64,000 bases of DNA from Methanobrevibacter sp. (GTDB lineage Archaea; Methanobacteriota; Methanobacteria; Methanobacteriales; Methanobacteriaceae). Of the stretch, positions 26,149 to 35,225 are shown piece by piece. Position 1 is the first letter of the stretch; every line of letters starts with the position of its first letter. Below the pieces are notes generated by a model. It did not search any database and was not told the DNA's origin. It was given only the letters and a program-made list of their open reading frames with translations. Location: NCBI RefSeq assembly GCF_015062935.1, contig NZ_SUTM01000011.1, positions 25,872-89,871 of the forward strand, given 5' to 3'. The translations under genes and the position numbers were made by a program.

Positions 26149-27090
26149 TTAGGATTGATATTTTCTGAAGGCATATGCAAGAATTGATCCTGCAAAATTC
26201 TGCAGGACTGAATAAAGCGCTCCTGGAACTGTTGCCTGAGATAAGTTTGGAAAATGGGTTTTTGCAAGACTGGTTGACAAACCTGAATTCTGAAATGCCA
26301 GTTCGATAGCTACTGTAATTATCTGTTTTCTGTCCATTCCTGCAAGGCGGCCAATTCCAAATCCGATTAACATTGCAAGGGCATATTGTAGGATAATGAC
26401 AATGAGTATTATAGCGGATGAGGTTAAGATAGCTTGTTTATTGGCTCCAATTACTCCTGCAACGATTAAACAGATTACAATTGATGATGCAGTAGGCAAA
26501 TATTTTTTTAATTTTTCACAAAAATCAGGGAATTTGTAATTCAGGATTAAACCTAAAATAATTGGAACAATCACTATTTGAACAATTGAAATGAACATGT
26601 CTACTGGATTGAAATGAATTTGATTGCCTATTAACAATAATGTGATTATTGGAGTTAGTATAGGAGAAATTACAGTAGAAACTGCAGTCAAAGAAACTGA
26701 CAGTGCCACATCTCCCTTTGCAAGAAAAGTAATGACGTCAGATGCGGTTCCTCCAGGAACTGTTCCAACAAGAATGAGTCCGACTGTCAAGGCGGTATCA
26801 AGTGAAAATGCCCTTGCAAGAGCAAATGCTATAAGTGGCATTACGATATATTGCGCTGAAATTCCAACTCCAATTGCCTTAGGATTTTTTAACACATTAA
26901 TGAAGTCATCTGTTTTCAATGTGGTTCCCATTGTAAAAAGAACAACACTTAAAAGTAAATTAAGAATATTGATGCCATTATATTCGCTTAAAACCCATTT
27001 GAATGAATTCGGATAAACTAAAGAAATAGCTACTGCCACCAATATTATTATAAAAAAATATTTTTCAATAATGTTAAAAATCCCTTTCAT
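26149..27090 (-). CDS. BASS-family (bile acid:sodium symporter-type) transporter
   Basis: A 313-residue membrane protein with about nine or ten helices. Family features are the early MGTTLKTDDFINVLKNPKAIGVGI stretch, LVGTVPGGTASDVITFLAKGDVALSVSLTAVSTVISPILTP with its conserved Gly/Thr/Asp crossing, and ELAFQNSGLSTSLAKTHFP. Relatives move organic anions with sodium: bile acids in animals, pyruvate or pantoate-like acids in plants and microbes. The substrate is not predictable here. It lies between rio1 and the KH-protein gene, a place that is occupied by information-processing genes in relatives, so it looks inserted. Confidence 0.85.
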   Translation of the reverse strand: MKGIFNIIEKYFFIIILVAVAISLVYPNSFKWVLSEYNGINILNLLLSVVLFTMGTTLKTDDFINVLKNPKAIGVGISAQYIVMPLIAFALARAFSLDTALTVGLILVGTVPGGTASDVITFLAKGDVALSVSLTAVSTVISPILTPIITLLLIGNQIHFNPVDMFISIVQIVIVPIILGLILNYKFPDFCEKLKKYLPTASSIVICLIVAGVIGANKQAILTSSAIILIVIILQYALAMLIGFGIGRLAGMDRKQIITVAIELAFQNSGLSTSLAKTHFPNLSQATVPGALYSVLQNFAGSILAYAFRKYQS

Positions 27091-27196
27091 AGTTCAATTT
27101 TTGATTTAGAACATTAAAAACGTATTGGTAATTATTGCGGTTGATAAATTGGATTGTCCGATTGGTGAGTTATTTATTTGATTTATGGGGAGGTAT

Positions 27197-27970
27197 TCAA
27201 AATTTGGGATTGACATATTCCCATATTTCATCAAAACTGGTTTTAACACCAAGTTTGGTGTATTCGCGAACTAATGTATTTATGTCTCTTTCAAGCAGTT
27301 CTTTAGAAATAGGATTGTCTAAAACTACTGACTGTGAAACATCAATGATAACAGGTTCTTCATTCAGATTTAAAATATTGTAATTGGACAAATCTCCATG
27401 AACCAGTTTTGCCTCATTTACAAAGAGTTTCAGCTGCACAAGCAGTTTGTTGAAAAATTCATCAGGATTTTGTGGCGGCTGGTTTTTAACGGGCTGTGCA
27501 GGATTTCCGTTTTCATCGCCGATAAACTCAATAATCAATACATTATTTGCACTGGTTATAGGTTCGGGAACATTTACTCCAGCATTATACAGTCTGGTCA
27601 GATTTTTAAATTCCTTTGTAACCCATGAATAGATGATTTTTCTTTTGTTTTTGGTTTTAATGTTAAATCTCGGATCGCCTTTAAGGTAATAGTCCATTTT
27701 TTTAAAATCAGAAGTAGCTATTCTATAGATTTTAACAGCTACAAATTTTTCATCGTCTGTAATGCCTGTAAGTACGTTGGCTTCTTTACCTGTACTTATG
27801 GCGCCGTTTAAAACATCAATATGGCCCTGATTTGCTAATTTGTATAATGTCTCAAGTGTCAACTTATCAAAAATTTCATTTCCCACTTTCCTGTCGGAAC
27901 TGTCCTTTTTTCTTTTCTGGGAATGCAATTTTTCATGTGCCTTGTCGGCTTTAGCAATCTTGCGGTCCAT
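27197..27970 (-). CDS. rio1: RIO1-type serine protein kinase
   Basis: A 257-residue atypical protein kinase of the RIO1 family, acting late in 30S/40S ribosome maturation. Motifs are the P-loop-like STGKEANVLTG, the ATP lysine in FVAVKIYRI, catalytic VHGDLSNYNIL and the metal-binding Asp in VIIDVSQSVV. The basic N terminus (KADKAHEKLHSQKRKKDSSDRK) is typical. A TTG three codons upstream also opens the frame; the ATG at 27970 is preferred, but no clear ribosome site helps. It lies 27 bases downstream of the aIF1A gene, a conserved archaeal pairing. Confidence 0.93.
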   Translation of the reverse strand: MDRKIAKADKAHEKLHSQKRKKDSSDRKVGNEIFDKLTLETLYKLANQGHIDVLNGAISTGKEANVLTGITDDEKFVAVKIYRIATSDFKKMDYYLKGDPRFNIKTKNKRKIIYSWVTKEFKNLTRLYNAGVNVPEPITSANNVLIIEFIGDENGNPAQPVKNQPPQNPDEFFNKLLVQLKLFVNEAKLVHGDLSNYNILNLNEEPVIIDVSQSVVLDNPISKELLERDINTLVREYTKLGVKTSFDEIWEYVNPKF

Positions 27971-27997
27971 TTGTATCAAAAAAATAAGTAGTGAAGA

Positions 27998-28303
27998 CTA
28001 CATTTTTAAGTAGCCTTTTCTTTCAAGCCAGTTGGATTCGGTTTTGGTGTATCTCCAGATTACGTCTGCTTTTTCATCAGCCTGGAAGTCCCATGGTTTT
28101 ACAAGGATTACATCTCCTTCACGAATCCAAATACGTTTTTTCATTTTACCAGGGATTCTGGTCATTCTTATATTTCCGTCAGCACAGCGGACTTTTAGTT
28201 TTCCGTGTCCCATGATTTGTTCAACTACTCCAGGTATTTCTCCTTTTTTAGGAGTTCTTACTCTTCTGTACTCTTGTTGATTATTGTTATTAGGTCTTGA
28301 CAA
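27998..28303 (-). CDS. eif1A: Translation initiation factor aIF1A
   Basis: A 101-residue OB-fold initiation factor that binds the A site of the small ribosomal subunit. The family core is visible: KGEIPGVVEQIMGHGKLKV, CADGNIRMTRIPGKMKKRIWIREGDVILVKPWDFQ. The N terminus has the usual flexible basic/Asn-rich tail. The start codon is TTG with a strong GGAGGAG upstream. The gene opens the aIF1A-rio1 run on the minus strand and diverges from moeA, with which it shares a 100-base promoter region. Confidence 0.95.
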   Translation of the reverse strand: MSRPNNNNQQEYRRVRTPKKGEIPGVVEQIMGHGKLKVRCADGNIRMTRIPGKMKKRIWIREGDVILVKPWDFQADEKADVIWRYTKTESNWLERKGYLKM

Positions 28304-28409
28304 ATACTCTCCTCCAAAATAATAATACGTTCTCCATAAGATTAAATTATTTATATTTATATCAATATATTATATATTAATTTATTGGATTTTATATAAA
28401 GTGGTAACA

Positions 28410-29633
28410 ATGGGAACCGAATTTTTAAAAATTAAAGAATGTGATGAAGCTATTGATATTATTCAAAATTTATTTAATGAAAACTTAAAGCCACAAAGTG
28501 AAGAGATTGATGTAAGTGAAGCTTATGGCAGAATACTGTTTGAAGATGTTTACTCAAGAATGGACTTTCCTCCATTCAACAAAGCCTTGAAGGACGGATT
28601 TGCCATAATGGCCAGTGACAGTTTCGGCGCATCCGAAGAATCTCCAAACACTTTGGAAGTCATTGATTTTCTTGAAGCCGGTGCAACAACCGATAAAAAG
28701 GTAGAGAAAGGAAAATGTATTGAAATCAGTACCGGCGCAGCAATGCCTGAAGGATCTGATGCTGTTTTGATGGTTGAATATGCTGAAAAGATGGACGGCG
28801 AAGTAAATCTTTTAACTACAGTAACACCATTTCAGGATGTTGCCAAAAAAGGTTCTGACATTGAAGAAGGTAAACTGATTCTTAAAAAAGGTGATTTCCT
28901 CAACCCTGGTAAAATCGGTGTTTTGCTTTCCCAGGGATTTGAAACTATTGAAGTTTATAAAAAACCGACTGTTGGTATAGTGTCATCAGGTAATGAAATT
29001 ACACTTCAGGGTGAAGAGCTGGAATATGGAAAAATCTATGATGTAAATGGTGGAATGATTAAAAACGATGCCATTTCCTGTGGTGCAGATGCAAAATTCT
29101 TGGGGGTTATGAGAGATGACTATGATGAGGTAAAAGAGAAGATAGTTACATCCCTTGAAGAAGTTGACATACTGTTCTGTTCAGGCGGAACATCAGCAGG
29201 TTTGGGAGATGTATTAAAACATGTTCTTGATGAGCTTGGAGAAGTTCGTATCCATGGAATTTCAGTCCAGCCTGGAAAACCGACAATTGTAGGCGTCATT
29301 GACGGCAAACTTGTCATCGGCCTTCCTGGAAATCCTGTTTCTGCATTAATGATATTCAATGCATTTGTAGCTGAACCTTTAACAAGACTTGCAGGAATAG
29401 ACAAGGACTTTGAATTGGCTACTGTTAAAGGCAAAATCACAAAAAGAATTCACTCTCAGGTTGGAAGAATGCAGTATCAGCTTGTTAAAGTAGATGGTGA
29501 AAATATTCAGCCAATATTCAAGGATTCAGGAGCTATATTTTCACTTTCCACTGCCGACGGTTATGTGAAAATTCCAAAATTGGTTGAACTGGTTGACGAG
29601 GGTGAAGAAGTAGAAGTTTATTTATTCAATTAA
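28410..29633 (+). CDS. moeA: Molybdopterin molybdenumtransferase MoeA
   Basis: A 407-residue MoeA-type enzyme that inserts Mo or W into adenylylated molybdopterin, needed in methanogens for formylmethanofuran dehydrogenase and formate dehydrogenase. Features are the N-terminal SRMDFPPFNKALKDGFAI block, GAAMPEGSDAVLMVEY, GDFLNPGKIGVLLSQGF, the MogA-like domain with FCSGGTSAGLGD and the LPGNPVSALM motif, and the C-terminal beta domain. A GTG at 28401 could start the frame; the ATG at 28410 with GTGGT upstream seems better. A GyrI-like gene follows after 26 bases. Confidence 0.93.
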   Translation: MGTEFLKIKECDEAIDIIQNLFNENLKPQSEEIDVSEAYGRILFEDVYSRMDFPPFNKALKDGFAIMASDSFGASEESPNTLEVIDFLEAGATTDKKVEKGKCIEISTGAAMPEGSDAVLMVEYAEKMDGEVNLLTTVTPFQDVAKKGSDIEEGKLILKKGDFLNPGKIGVLLSQGFETIEVYKKPTVGIVSSGNEITLQGEELEYGKIYDVNGGMIKNDAISCGADAKFLGVMRDDYDEVKEKIVTSLEEVDILFCSGGTSAGLGDVLKHVLDELGEVRIHGISVQPGKPTIVGVIDGKLVIGLPGNPVSALMIFNAFVAEPLTRLAGIDKDFELATVKGKITKRIHSQVGRMQYQLVKVDGENIQPIFKDSGAIFSLSTADGYVKIPKLVELVDEGEEVEVYLFN

Positions 29634-29659
29634 AATTAAAATTTTAAGTAGGTGCTATT

Positions 29660-30121
29660 ATGGATTATGAAGTAAAAATGATTCCGGAACAAAAATTAGG
29701 AGTAATAAACTGCAAAACTCCAATTGAAGATTTAGGAATATTCCTTTCAATACTAATGGGTTGGGTAGATGCTGAAAATATTGAAACTGAAGGCGAACCG
29801 TTCATTGTTTATTTCTCACCAAGACATGAAGTAAATCAGGGTGATGTAGTTTATGATGTCAGCATTGCAATAAAAGAAGATGCAGATGAAACTGACAGAA
29901 TTCGTGTCGTGGACATGATTGAAAACAAGGTTCTGGCCGGAAAGCATTACGGTTCCACAGATAATATCATGGATACCTATGCCGAACTTGTTGAAATCGC
30001 ACAAGCAAATCATTATGATATCATCGGATCTCCTAAAGAAGTTCTAATTAAAAACTTCTACAACTGTGATGACGAAGATGAATTCGTAACTGAAATTCAA
30101 TTGCCTATAATTGAGATGTAG
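29660..30121 (+). CDS. GyrI-like (SOUL/AraC effector-binding fold) protein
   Basis: A 153-residue single-domain protein of the GyrI-like small-molecule-binding superfamily, with the repeated beta-alpha-beta pattern: MIPEQKLGVINCKTPIEDL at the start, FIVYFSPRHE in the middle (GyrI proteins typically have a FxxYY or similar strand here), VLAGKHYGSTDNIMDTYAELVEIA and a closing strand EFVTEIQLPI. There is no DNA-binding part. Members bind hydrophobic or cationic ligands, and some are hydrolases. AGGTG is upstream. Placed in tandem with moeA and a small coiled-coil gene. Confidence 0.75.
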   Translation: MDYEVKMIPEQKLGVINCKTPIEDLGIFLSILMGWVDAENIETEGEPFIVYFSPRHEVNQGDVVYDVSIAIKEDADETDRIRVVDMIENKVLAGKHYGSTDNIMDTYAELVEIAQANHYDIIGSPKEVLIKNFYNCDDEDEFVTEIQLPIIEM

Positions 30122-30130
30122 GGTGATTTG

Positions 30131-30382
30131 ATGTCTAAAAAGAAAGGTATCGATATTGAAGAAGAAATTGCAAATCTTGCTCGCAAAACCAACATCAATA
30201 TGCGAAAAACAGAATTTGCTTATGAAAGCCAATTAAAACAATTGGATAAAGATATTGATAAAATTTTAAAAGAAAAAATTAGAGATTTTGACAAAAACAA
30301 GGAATTGACTTCCATTCATTTAGAAAACGATTATAAAACTGATTCACTCGATAGATATAGAGAAAAATTAAAAAGAATTTAA
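30131..30382 (+). CDS. Small coiled-coil protein of unknown function
   Basis: An 83-residue highly charged protein, Lys/Glu/Asp-rich and predicted almost wholly helical (EEEIANLARKTNINMRKTEF, QLDKDIDKILKEKIRDFDK). No known domain. GGGTGA follows the GyrI-like stop directly and serves as ribosome site, so it is the third gene of the moeA run. TTG at 30128 precedes the ATG, but the ATG is the natural start. A T-rich tract follows the stop. Confidence 0.65.
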   Translation: MSKKKGIDIEEEIANLARKTNINMRKTEFAYESQLKQLDKDIDKILKEKIRDFDKNKELTSIHLENDYKTDSLDRYREKLKRI

Positions 30383-30397
30383 TTTTTCTTCTTTTTT

Positions 30398-31708
30398 TTA
30401 ATTTTGACCAACAACACGCAAGTCATGCGCCAATAGTTTAGGCATGACAAATGATCCGTATTGCTTTATTTCGGAGTTCAGACCTTCTACTTTTTTCATG
30501 ATTTCAAATATGTTTCCGGAAATCATGGCCTTATTAATAGGATCTGCCAATTCTCCGTTTTCTATTTTGAATGCATTGCTTGCTTCAACTGAGAAGTCTC
30601 CGGAAATTGGATTTGCAGTATGTGCACCCAGTACGCTAGTTGTCAGAACTCCCTTGTCAATTTCAGATAAATCCTTCATTTCACTGAATTTAAACTCCAG
30701 ATTGCTTGGTGCAATCATTGGGGTTGTTAAATATGAACCTCTATATCCGTTTGATGTTGTTTTGGTATCTACGGTATTGGCAGTGTAGATATCATAAATA
30801 AATGAGTTCAAAACACCATCTTTTATCAGGTCAGTTTTTTGAGATGGAGTTCCTTCCCCGTCACATTTTCCGGTGTTCATTCCTTTTTCTAAAAGCGGAT
30901 TGTCTGTAATTGTAAGGGTAGGGTTTGTTATTTCACTGCCCATTTTATCTTTCAGAATCGACCTTCCTCTTCTTACATTTTCACCATTGAATGCTCCCAT
31001 AAATGTCTGCAAAAGACCAATTGCAGCATAGTAGTCAAGCACTACATCATAATCATTGGTTTTTACCGGTTTAGTGTTTAGTGATCTTTTTGCTAAATCA
31101 CATACTTCATTTGCTAATTTTTCACCATCAAGATCGAAGAATCTTGAGGACTGGGAATTGTATGCAGTTGCAATTTCTCCGTCTTTTTGAAGTGTCACGG
31201 ACAATGCTATTCCAAAGCCTGTTCCTTCATCTTCTATTGAAACTCCGTTGGAATTGAGAATTAATGAACGTCCTTCACTTGCTGAAAAACCTGAACCGGT
31301 TACTTCGCATCCGCTGTCGGTGGCTGTTGAGATAACATTCTTTAAAAGTTCAACACCTTCATCAAGGTCTAAATCATTGAATTTATTATCATAAACTTTT
31401 TTTACATCAACCACTTTTTCTTCTTCGGCAAAGGCATAATTTTCATCTTGCTTTGTTAATTTTGCATTTTCAATAGCTTGATTTGCTGTTTGGGAAATTT
31501 TATCCAAGTTTGATGTAAATGCAAAACCTATTCTATTGTCTTTGATGATTCTTATTCCGACCCCTTGCTCGATTTCTTCTTTTGCAAAGTTCAGCTCGTC
31601 CTGTTTGGAGTCAAGTTCAATAACGTTTGATTCATCTACATAAATCTCGTAGGCATCACAGTTATTTTTTACAGCATTTTTTGCTTTTTCAGCTATTTCA
31701 TATATCAT
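30398..31708 (-). CDS. PmbA/TldD-family metalloprotease subunit (PmbA-like)
   Basis: A 436-residue protein of the TldD/PmbA family. PmbA-like features are the N-terminal CDAYEIYVDESNVIELDSKQDEL, the middle GIALSVTLQKDGE and DYDVVLDYYAAIGLLQTF stretches, and the C-terminal GTPSQKTDLIKDGVLNSFIYD and KTTSNGYRGSY blocks. TldD carries the HExxxH zinc site; PmbA lacks it, and I see none here. In bacteria TldD/E cleaves modified peptides such as microcin precursors. The frame extends to a TTG at 31726, but that overlaps the upstream stop; ATG 31708 with GTGAT is used. Last gene of the hypD-pgp-pmbA run; no tldD partner is nearby. Confidence 0.85.
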   Translation of the reverse strand: MIYEIAEKAKNAVKNNCDAYEIYVDESNVIELDSKQDELNFAKEEIEQGVGIRIIKDNRIGFAFTSNLDKISQTANQAIENAKLTKQDENYAFAEEEKVVDVKKVYDNKFNDLDLDEGVELLKNVISTATDSGCEVTGSGFSASEGRSLILNSNGVSIEDEGTGFGIALSVTLQKDGEIATAYNSQSSRFFDLDGEKLANEVCDLAKRSLNTKPVKTNDYDVVLDYYAAIGLLQTFMGAFNGENVRRGRSILKDKMGSEITNPTLTITDNPLLEKGMNTGKCDGEGTPSQKTDLIKDGVLNSFIYDIYTANTVDTKTTSNGYRGSYLTTPMIAPSNLEFKFSEMKDLSEIDKGVLTTSVLGAHTANPISGDFSVEASNAFKIENGELADPINKAMISGNIFEIMKKVEGLNSEIKQYGSFVMPKLLAHDLRVVGQN

Positions 31709-31715
31709 ATTATCA

Positions 31716-32420
31716 CTATAGTGCAAATTTTTCGATGGCTTCAGCTACACCGTCTCCGAATAATTTTTCGCAGGTGTATGTGCTGATCTGTTTGAGTTTG
31801 TCTTCAGCATTTCCGACAGCAATCTTATATCCCACTTCTTTTAAGAAATCTTCATCATTTTCGCTGTCTCCAATAGCCATTACATTTTCCATATTTATTC
31901 CATTTCTTTCGCATAAATATTTGAGTGAACTTCCTTTATTCACTCTTTTATCGGTAATGTGAAGTGCAAAGCCGCTGTCATAAATTTCAAGATTATCCAA
32001 ATATTTGAAATCTTTTAAAGATTCTTCCAATTCTTCTCTGTCAATGGTTTTGTAAAAGACGGTTTCTGTTAGTCTGTACATGTTGTCGTGGGAGGCATGT
32101 TTGTTGAATTTTTCACCTAACTTTTCTTTCAAGTGATTTTCGGCTGAAGTGACAAAGTCTCTTTCAACCATTGTTTCAACGGCATTGTTGTTTTCACCTT
32201 CCTTAAACACAACTCCTCCGTTTTCTGCTACAAGTCCTCCGCTGCAGCCTATAAGTACTTCTGCAGCATAGGCATAATTTACAACATTTCCGGTAACGAT
32301 TATTGTAGGAATTCCTGCATCTTCCGCCTTTCTTAAGGCTTCAATTGCGGAAATGCATATTTTTCTTGTATCGTCAGTTATTGTTCCATCAATATCTACT
32401 GCAATTGCTTCTATTCTCAT
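31716..32420 (-). CDS. Archaeal phosphoglycolate phosphatase (HAD)
   Basis: A 234-residue HAD phosphatase of the Cof/TA0175 type. Motif I is VDIDGTITDD (nucleophile Asp9 with Asp11), motif II is IIVTGN, motif III the Lys in RVNKGSSLKYL, and motif IV AIGDSENDEDFL. The C2-type cap lies in the middle. Archaeal members hydrolyse phosphoglycolate, a by-product that can arise from DNA repair. It begins 1 base after the hypD stop with the sequence AGAGGATAATATG bridging both, so it is translated with hypD. Confidence 0.9.
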   Translation of the reverse strand: MRIEAIAVDIDGTITDDTRKICISAIEALRKAEDAGIPTIIVTGNVVNYAYAAEVLIGCSGGLVAENGGVVFKEGENNNAVETMVERDFVTSAENHLKEKLGEKFNKHASHDNMYRLTETVFYKTIDREELEESLKDFKYLDNLEIYDSGFALHITDKRVNKGSSLKYLCERNGINMENVMAIGDSENDEDFLKEVGYKIAVGNAEDKLKQISTYTCEKLFGDGVAEAIEKFAL

Positions 32421-32421
32421 A

Positions 32422-33474
32422 TTATCCTCTTGAATATCTGTGTGCGATGTTGCATGTTCCTTCCTTACTTACCATACATGCTCCGATTGGGTGTAGCGGA
32501 TTGCATGCTTTTCTGAATAGTTTGCAGTCTTCAGGTCTTGCAAGGCCTCTTAAGATAGGTCCGCATATGCAGCCTGCAGGTGCTTCATTAACATCTTTAA
32601 CTTCAATGTCGTATTTTTCACGTGCATTGAACTCGCTGAATTCGTCTTTAATTTCAAGGATTGAATTTGGAATTTTTGGAAATCCTCTCCATTCCCTTGA
32701 TGTGACGTCGAATACCTGGTCAATCATGTCTTGAGCTATGACGTTTCCTTCTTCACGTACAGCTCTTTTGTATTCATTTTCAATTTTCGGTGTGTCATTG
32801 TGTATTTGTCTTAAAATCATGTAAACGGACATCAGTATGTCCAGAGGATTAAATCCTGCTACTGCCTGTGGTATTCCGAAGTCGGTTGAGAAATATTCAA
32901 AAGGTTTTGTTCCGATTATTGTACAGACATGTCCAGGCTGAATCAATGCGTTCAAACTGGTTTCTCCGGAATTGATTAAAAAGTCAATTGCCGGTGGAAT
33001 TAGTCTGTGACAGGATAATACTGAAAAGTTTTCCGGTGGTGTGGATAACAGTTCTGCAGCTGTTGTAGGTGCTGTGGTTTCAAATCCTGCGGATATAAAA
33101 GCAACATCATTATCTTCTTTTTCAGCTATTTCAATAGCTCTGTTAATTCCATACACTACTCTTACATCTCCACCTTCCGCTTTTGCATCTGCAAGTGACC
33201 TTTCAGAACCAGGAACTCTCAGCATGTCTCCGAATGTGGTAATTGTCACTCCCTTGTCTATGAGTTCCAGTGCCTCATCAATTTCACGTGAAGGCACTAC
33301 ACAGACAGGACATCCTGGACCTGCAATGATTTCCACTTCGTCAGGAAGAAGACTTCTTATTCCATTTTCCATTATAGTATGTTCATGGGAACCACACACG
33401 TGCATTATTTTAACGGGTGTGGCTAGTTCGTTAATTTTACTTAATAACTTTTCAGACATATTTTTCATATTCAT
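32422..33474 (-). CDS. hypD: Hydrogenase maturation protein HypD
   Basis: A 350-residue HypD, the Fe-S protein that with HypC builds the Fe(CN)2CO group of [NiFe]-hydrogenases. Motifs include HVCGSHEHTIMENGIRSLLP, the GPGCPVCVVP cysteines, SAGFETTAPTTAAELL, RLIPPAIDFLI, GFNPLDILMS and the cysteine-rich C terminus (GCICGPILRGLARPEDCKLF, then CNPLHPIGACMVS) that binds the 4Fe-4S cluster. Methanogens of this group depend on several [NiFe]-hydrogenases. GGTG lies before the ATG. It leads the hypD-pgp-pmbA run. Confidence 0.96.
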   Translation of the reverse strand: MNMKNMSEKLLSKINELATPVKIMHVCGSHEHTIMENGIRSLLPDEVEIIAGPGCPVCVVPSREIDEALELIDKGVTITTFGDMLRVPGSERSLADAKAEGGDVRVVYGINRAIEIAEKEDNDVAFISAGFETTAPTTAAELLSTPPENFSVLSCHRLIPPAIDFLINSGETSLNALIQPGHVCTIIGTKPFEYFSTDFGIPQAVAGFNPLDILMSVYMILRQIHNDTPKIENEYKRAVREEGNVIAQDMIDQVFDVTSREWRGFPKIPNSILEIKDEFSEFNAREKYDIEVKDVNEAPAGCICGPILRGLARPEDCKLFRKACNPLHPIGACMVSKEGTCNIAHRYSRG

Positions 33475-33557
33475 TCTAACACCGAAGATTTAATATTATA
33501 CTACCTATATATTTAGTATTGTATTAATTATATTTTATTATATTATAAGGGATATTT

Positions 33558-35225
33558 ATGTTTAATAATAATATGATATTAGTGGTTATACCTGCAAGGG
33601 GAGGTTCAAAAGGCATTCCTCGCAAGAATTTGAGGTTACTTAACAATAAACCGTTAATCTCTTATTCAATCGAGATAGCCAAGGCTTCCCAGTATGTTGA
33701 TGATGTTGTTGTAACCACTGATGATTCTCAAATAGCATTGATAGCCGAAAAATTCGGAGCCAGTGTTATCAGGCGTTCCGAAGAACTTTCAACAGATGAA
33801 GTTCCTCTTGACCCGGTTATTCATGATGCAATGATTCAAAAGGAAAAATTGGCTTTTGATGAATACGATATTGTTATTACACTTCAGCCTACCTCACCAT
33901 TAATTAAACCGGAGTCTTTGGATAAGGTTATCGAAAAATTTGAAGATTTCAGCATTGACAGTGTGATTTCAGTTGTTGACGATAGGAATTTAAGTTGGGG
34001 ATATGATGAAAACAATCAGAGATATTTCCCAAATTACATTGAAAGGTGTGACAAGCAGGATTTACCGATATCATTAAAGGAAACCGGTGCAATCTTGGCC
34101 ACTAGAAGATCATTTGTTCATGAAAATTCACGCTTGGGAACAAACATCGGCATTGTTGAAGTTTCCCGTGAAGAAAGTGTCAATATTGAGGAGTATGAGG
34201 ACTGGTGGCTCGCTGAAAATTATCTCAAAAAGAAAAGGATAGCTATTGTTGTTAATGCAAATGATGAAATCGGAACCAGTCACATGGACCGCTGCATTAC
34301 CATAGCCTCAAAGCTGGTATTTCATGAAGTTCTGTTTTTAATTGATGAGCACTATCAGTTAGGAATAGACATGATAAATAAATTCAATTATTCATTTAAA
34401 ACCTATGATGATTTTGATGATTTATTTAAAATTTTAAAGGAATATAATCCTCACATTGTTCTCAACGATATTTTAAATACCTCTGGAGAATATGTTTCAT
34501 CTTTAAAAACTGACGGATATTTTGTTGTAAACTTTGAGGATGTTGGTTTGGGAAGCGGCATTGCCGATGTGGTATTTGATGATTTATATGAACATGACTT
34601 ATCCGAGGAAAATGCATTCACTAGCTATAAATACTTTATTTTAAACGATGAATTTTTCTATCAGCCTTCCAAAATCATTACTAATGATGTTAACAGGATA
34701 CTGATTAAGTTTGGAAATACAGATGCTGATGATTTAACAGAAAAAGTCATTGATGCAATACTGGCCACAAATTATGACGGCAGAATTGATGTCATTGTTG
34801 GACTGGGTTACGCCCGTTTGGAAGAAATCATATCCAAGTATGAATCAAATCCGTTAATCCAAATCTATAGAAATGTTGCAAATGTCAGTGAATTCATATT
34901 CAAGGCAGATATTGTTTTCACATCTGCAGACAAATCAGTTTATGAAATCTGCTCATTGGGCGTTCCGGCAATCGTTTTATGTCAAAATGAAAGAGAGCTG
35001 TCACATTCATTCATTAATCCTGATCACGGATTTATCAATTTGGGGCTTGGCAGGGATGTCGGAAGACAGGAAATCATTGACTGTTTTGCTAACCTGGTAA
35101 ATAATTATGATTTAAGATTGGAATTGAATGAACGGATGTTGAATTTGGATTTAAGGTACGGATTTGAAAATATGCTTTCCGTTGTGGAAGAAGAATATAG
35201 GAAATTCGTATTTAATCAAAAATGA
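33558..35225 (+). CDS. Fusion of CMP-nonulosonate cytidylyltransferase and PseG-like hydrolase
   Basis: A 555-residue two-domain protein. Residues 1-225 are a NeuA/PseF-type cytidylyltransferase: PARGGSKGIPRKN (11-23), TTDDSQIALIAEKFGA, LQPTSPL and a late GTNIGIVEV strand. Residues 230-555 resemble PseG/SpsG, the UDP-sugar hydrolase of pseudaminic or related synthesis: NANDEIGTSHMDRC with the conserved His, FGNTDADDLTEKVIDAI, and SVYEICSLGVPAIVLCQNE. The two activities act at different steps of making CMP-activated nonulosonic acids, so the fusion points to a surface sialic-like sugar. AGGGA precedes the ATG. NeuB-like gene follows with stop-start overlap. Confidence 0.88.
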   Translation: MFNNNMILVVIPARGGSKGIPRKNLRLLNNKPLISYSIEIAKASQYVDDVVVTTDDSQIALIAEKFGASVIRRSEELSTDEVPLDPVIHDAMIQKEKLAFDEYDIVITLQPTSPLIKPESLDKVIEKFEDFSIDSVISVVDDRNLSWGYDENNQRYFPNYIERCDKQDLPISLKETGAILATRRSFVHENSRLGTNIGIVEVSREESVNIEEYEDWWLAENYLKKKRIAIVVNANDEIGTSHMDRCITIASKLVFHEVLFLIDEHYQLGIDMINKFNYSFKTYDDFDDLFKILKEYNPHIVLNDILNTSGEYVSSLKTDGYFVVNFEDVGLGSGIADVVFDDLYEHDLSEENAFTSYKYFILNDEFFYQPSKIITNDVNRILIKFGNTDADDLTEKVIDAILATNYDGRIDVIVGLGYARLEEIISKYESNPLIQIYRNVANVSEFIFKADIVFTSADKSVYEICSLGVPAIVLCQNERELSHSFINPDHGFINLGLGRDVGRQEIIDCFANLVNNYDLRLELNERMLNLDLRYGFENMLSVVEEEYRKFVFNQK

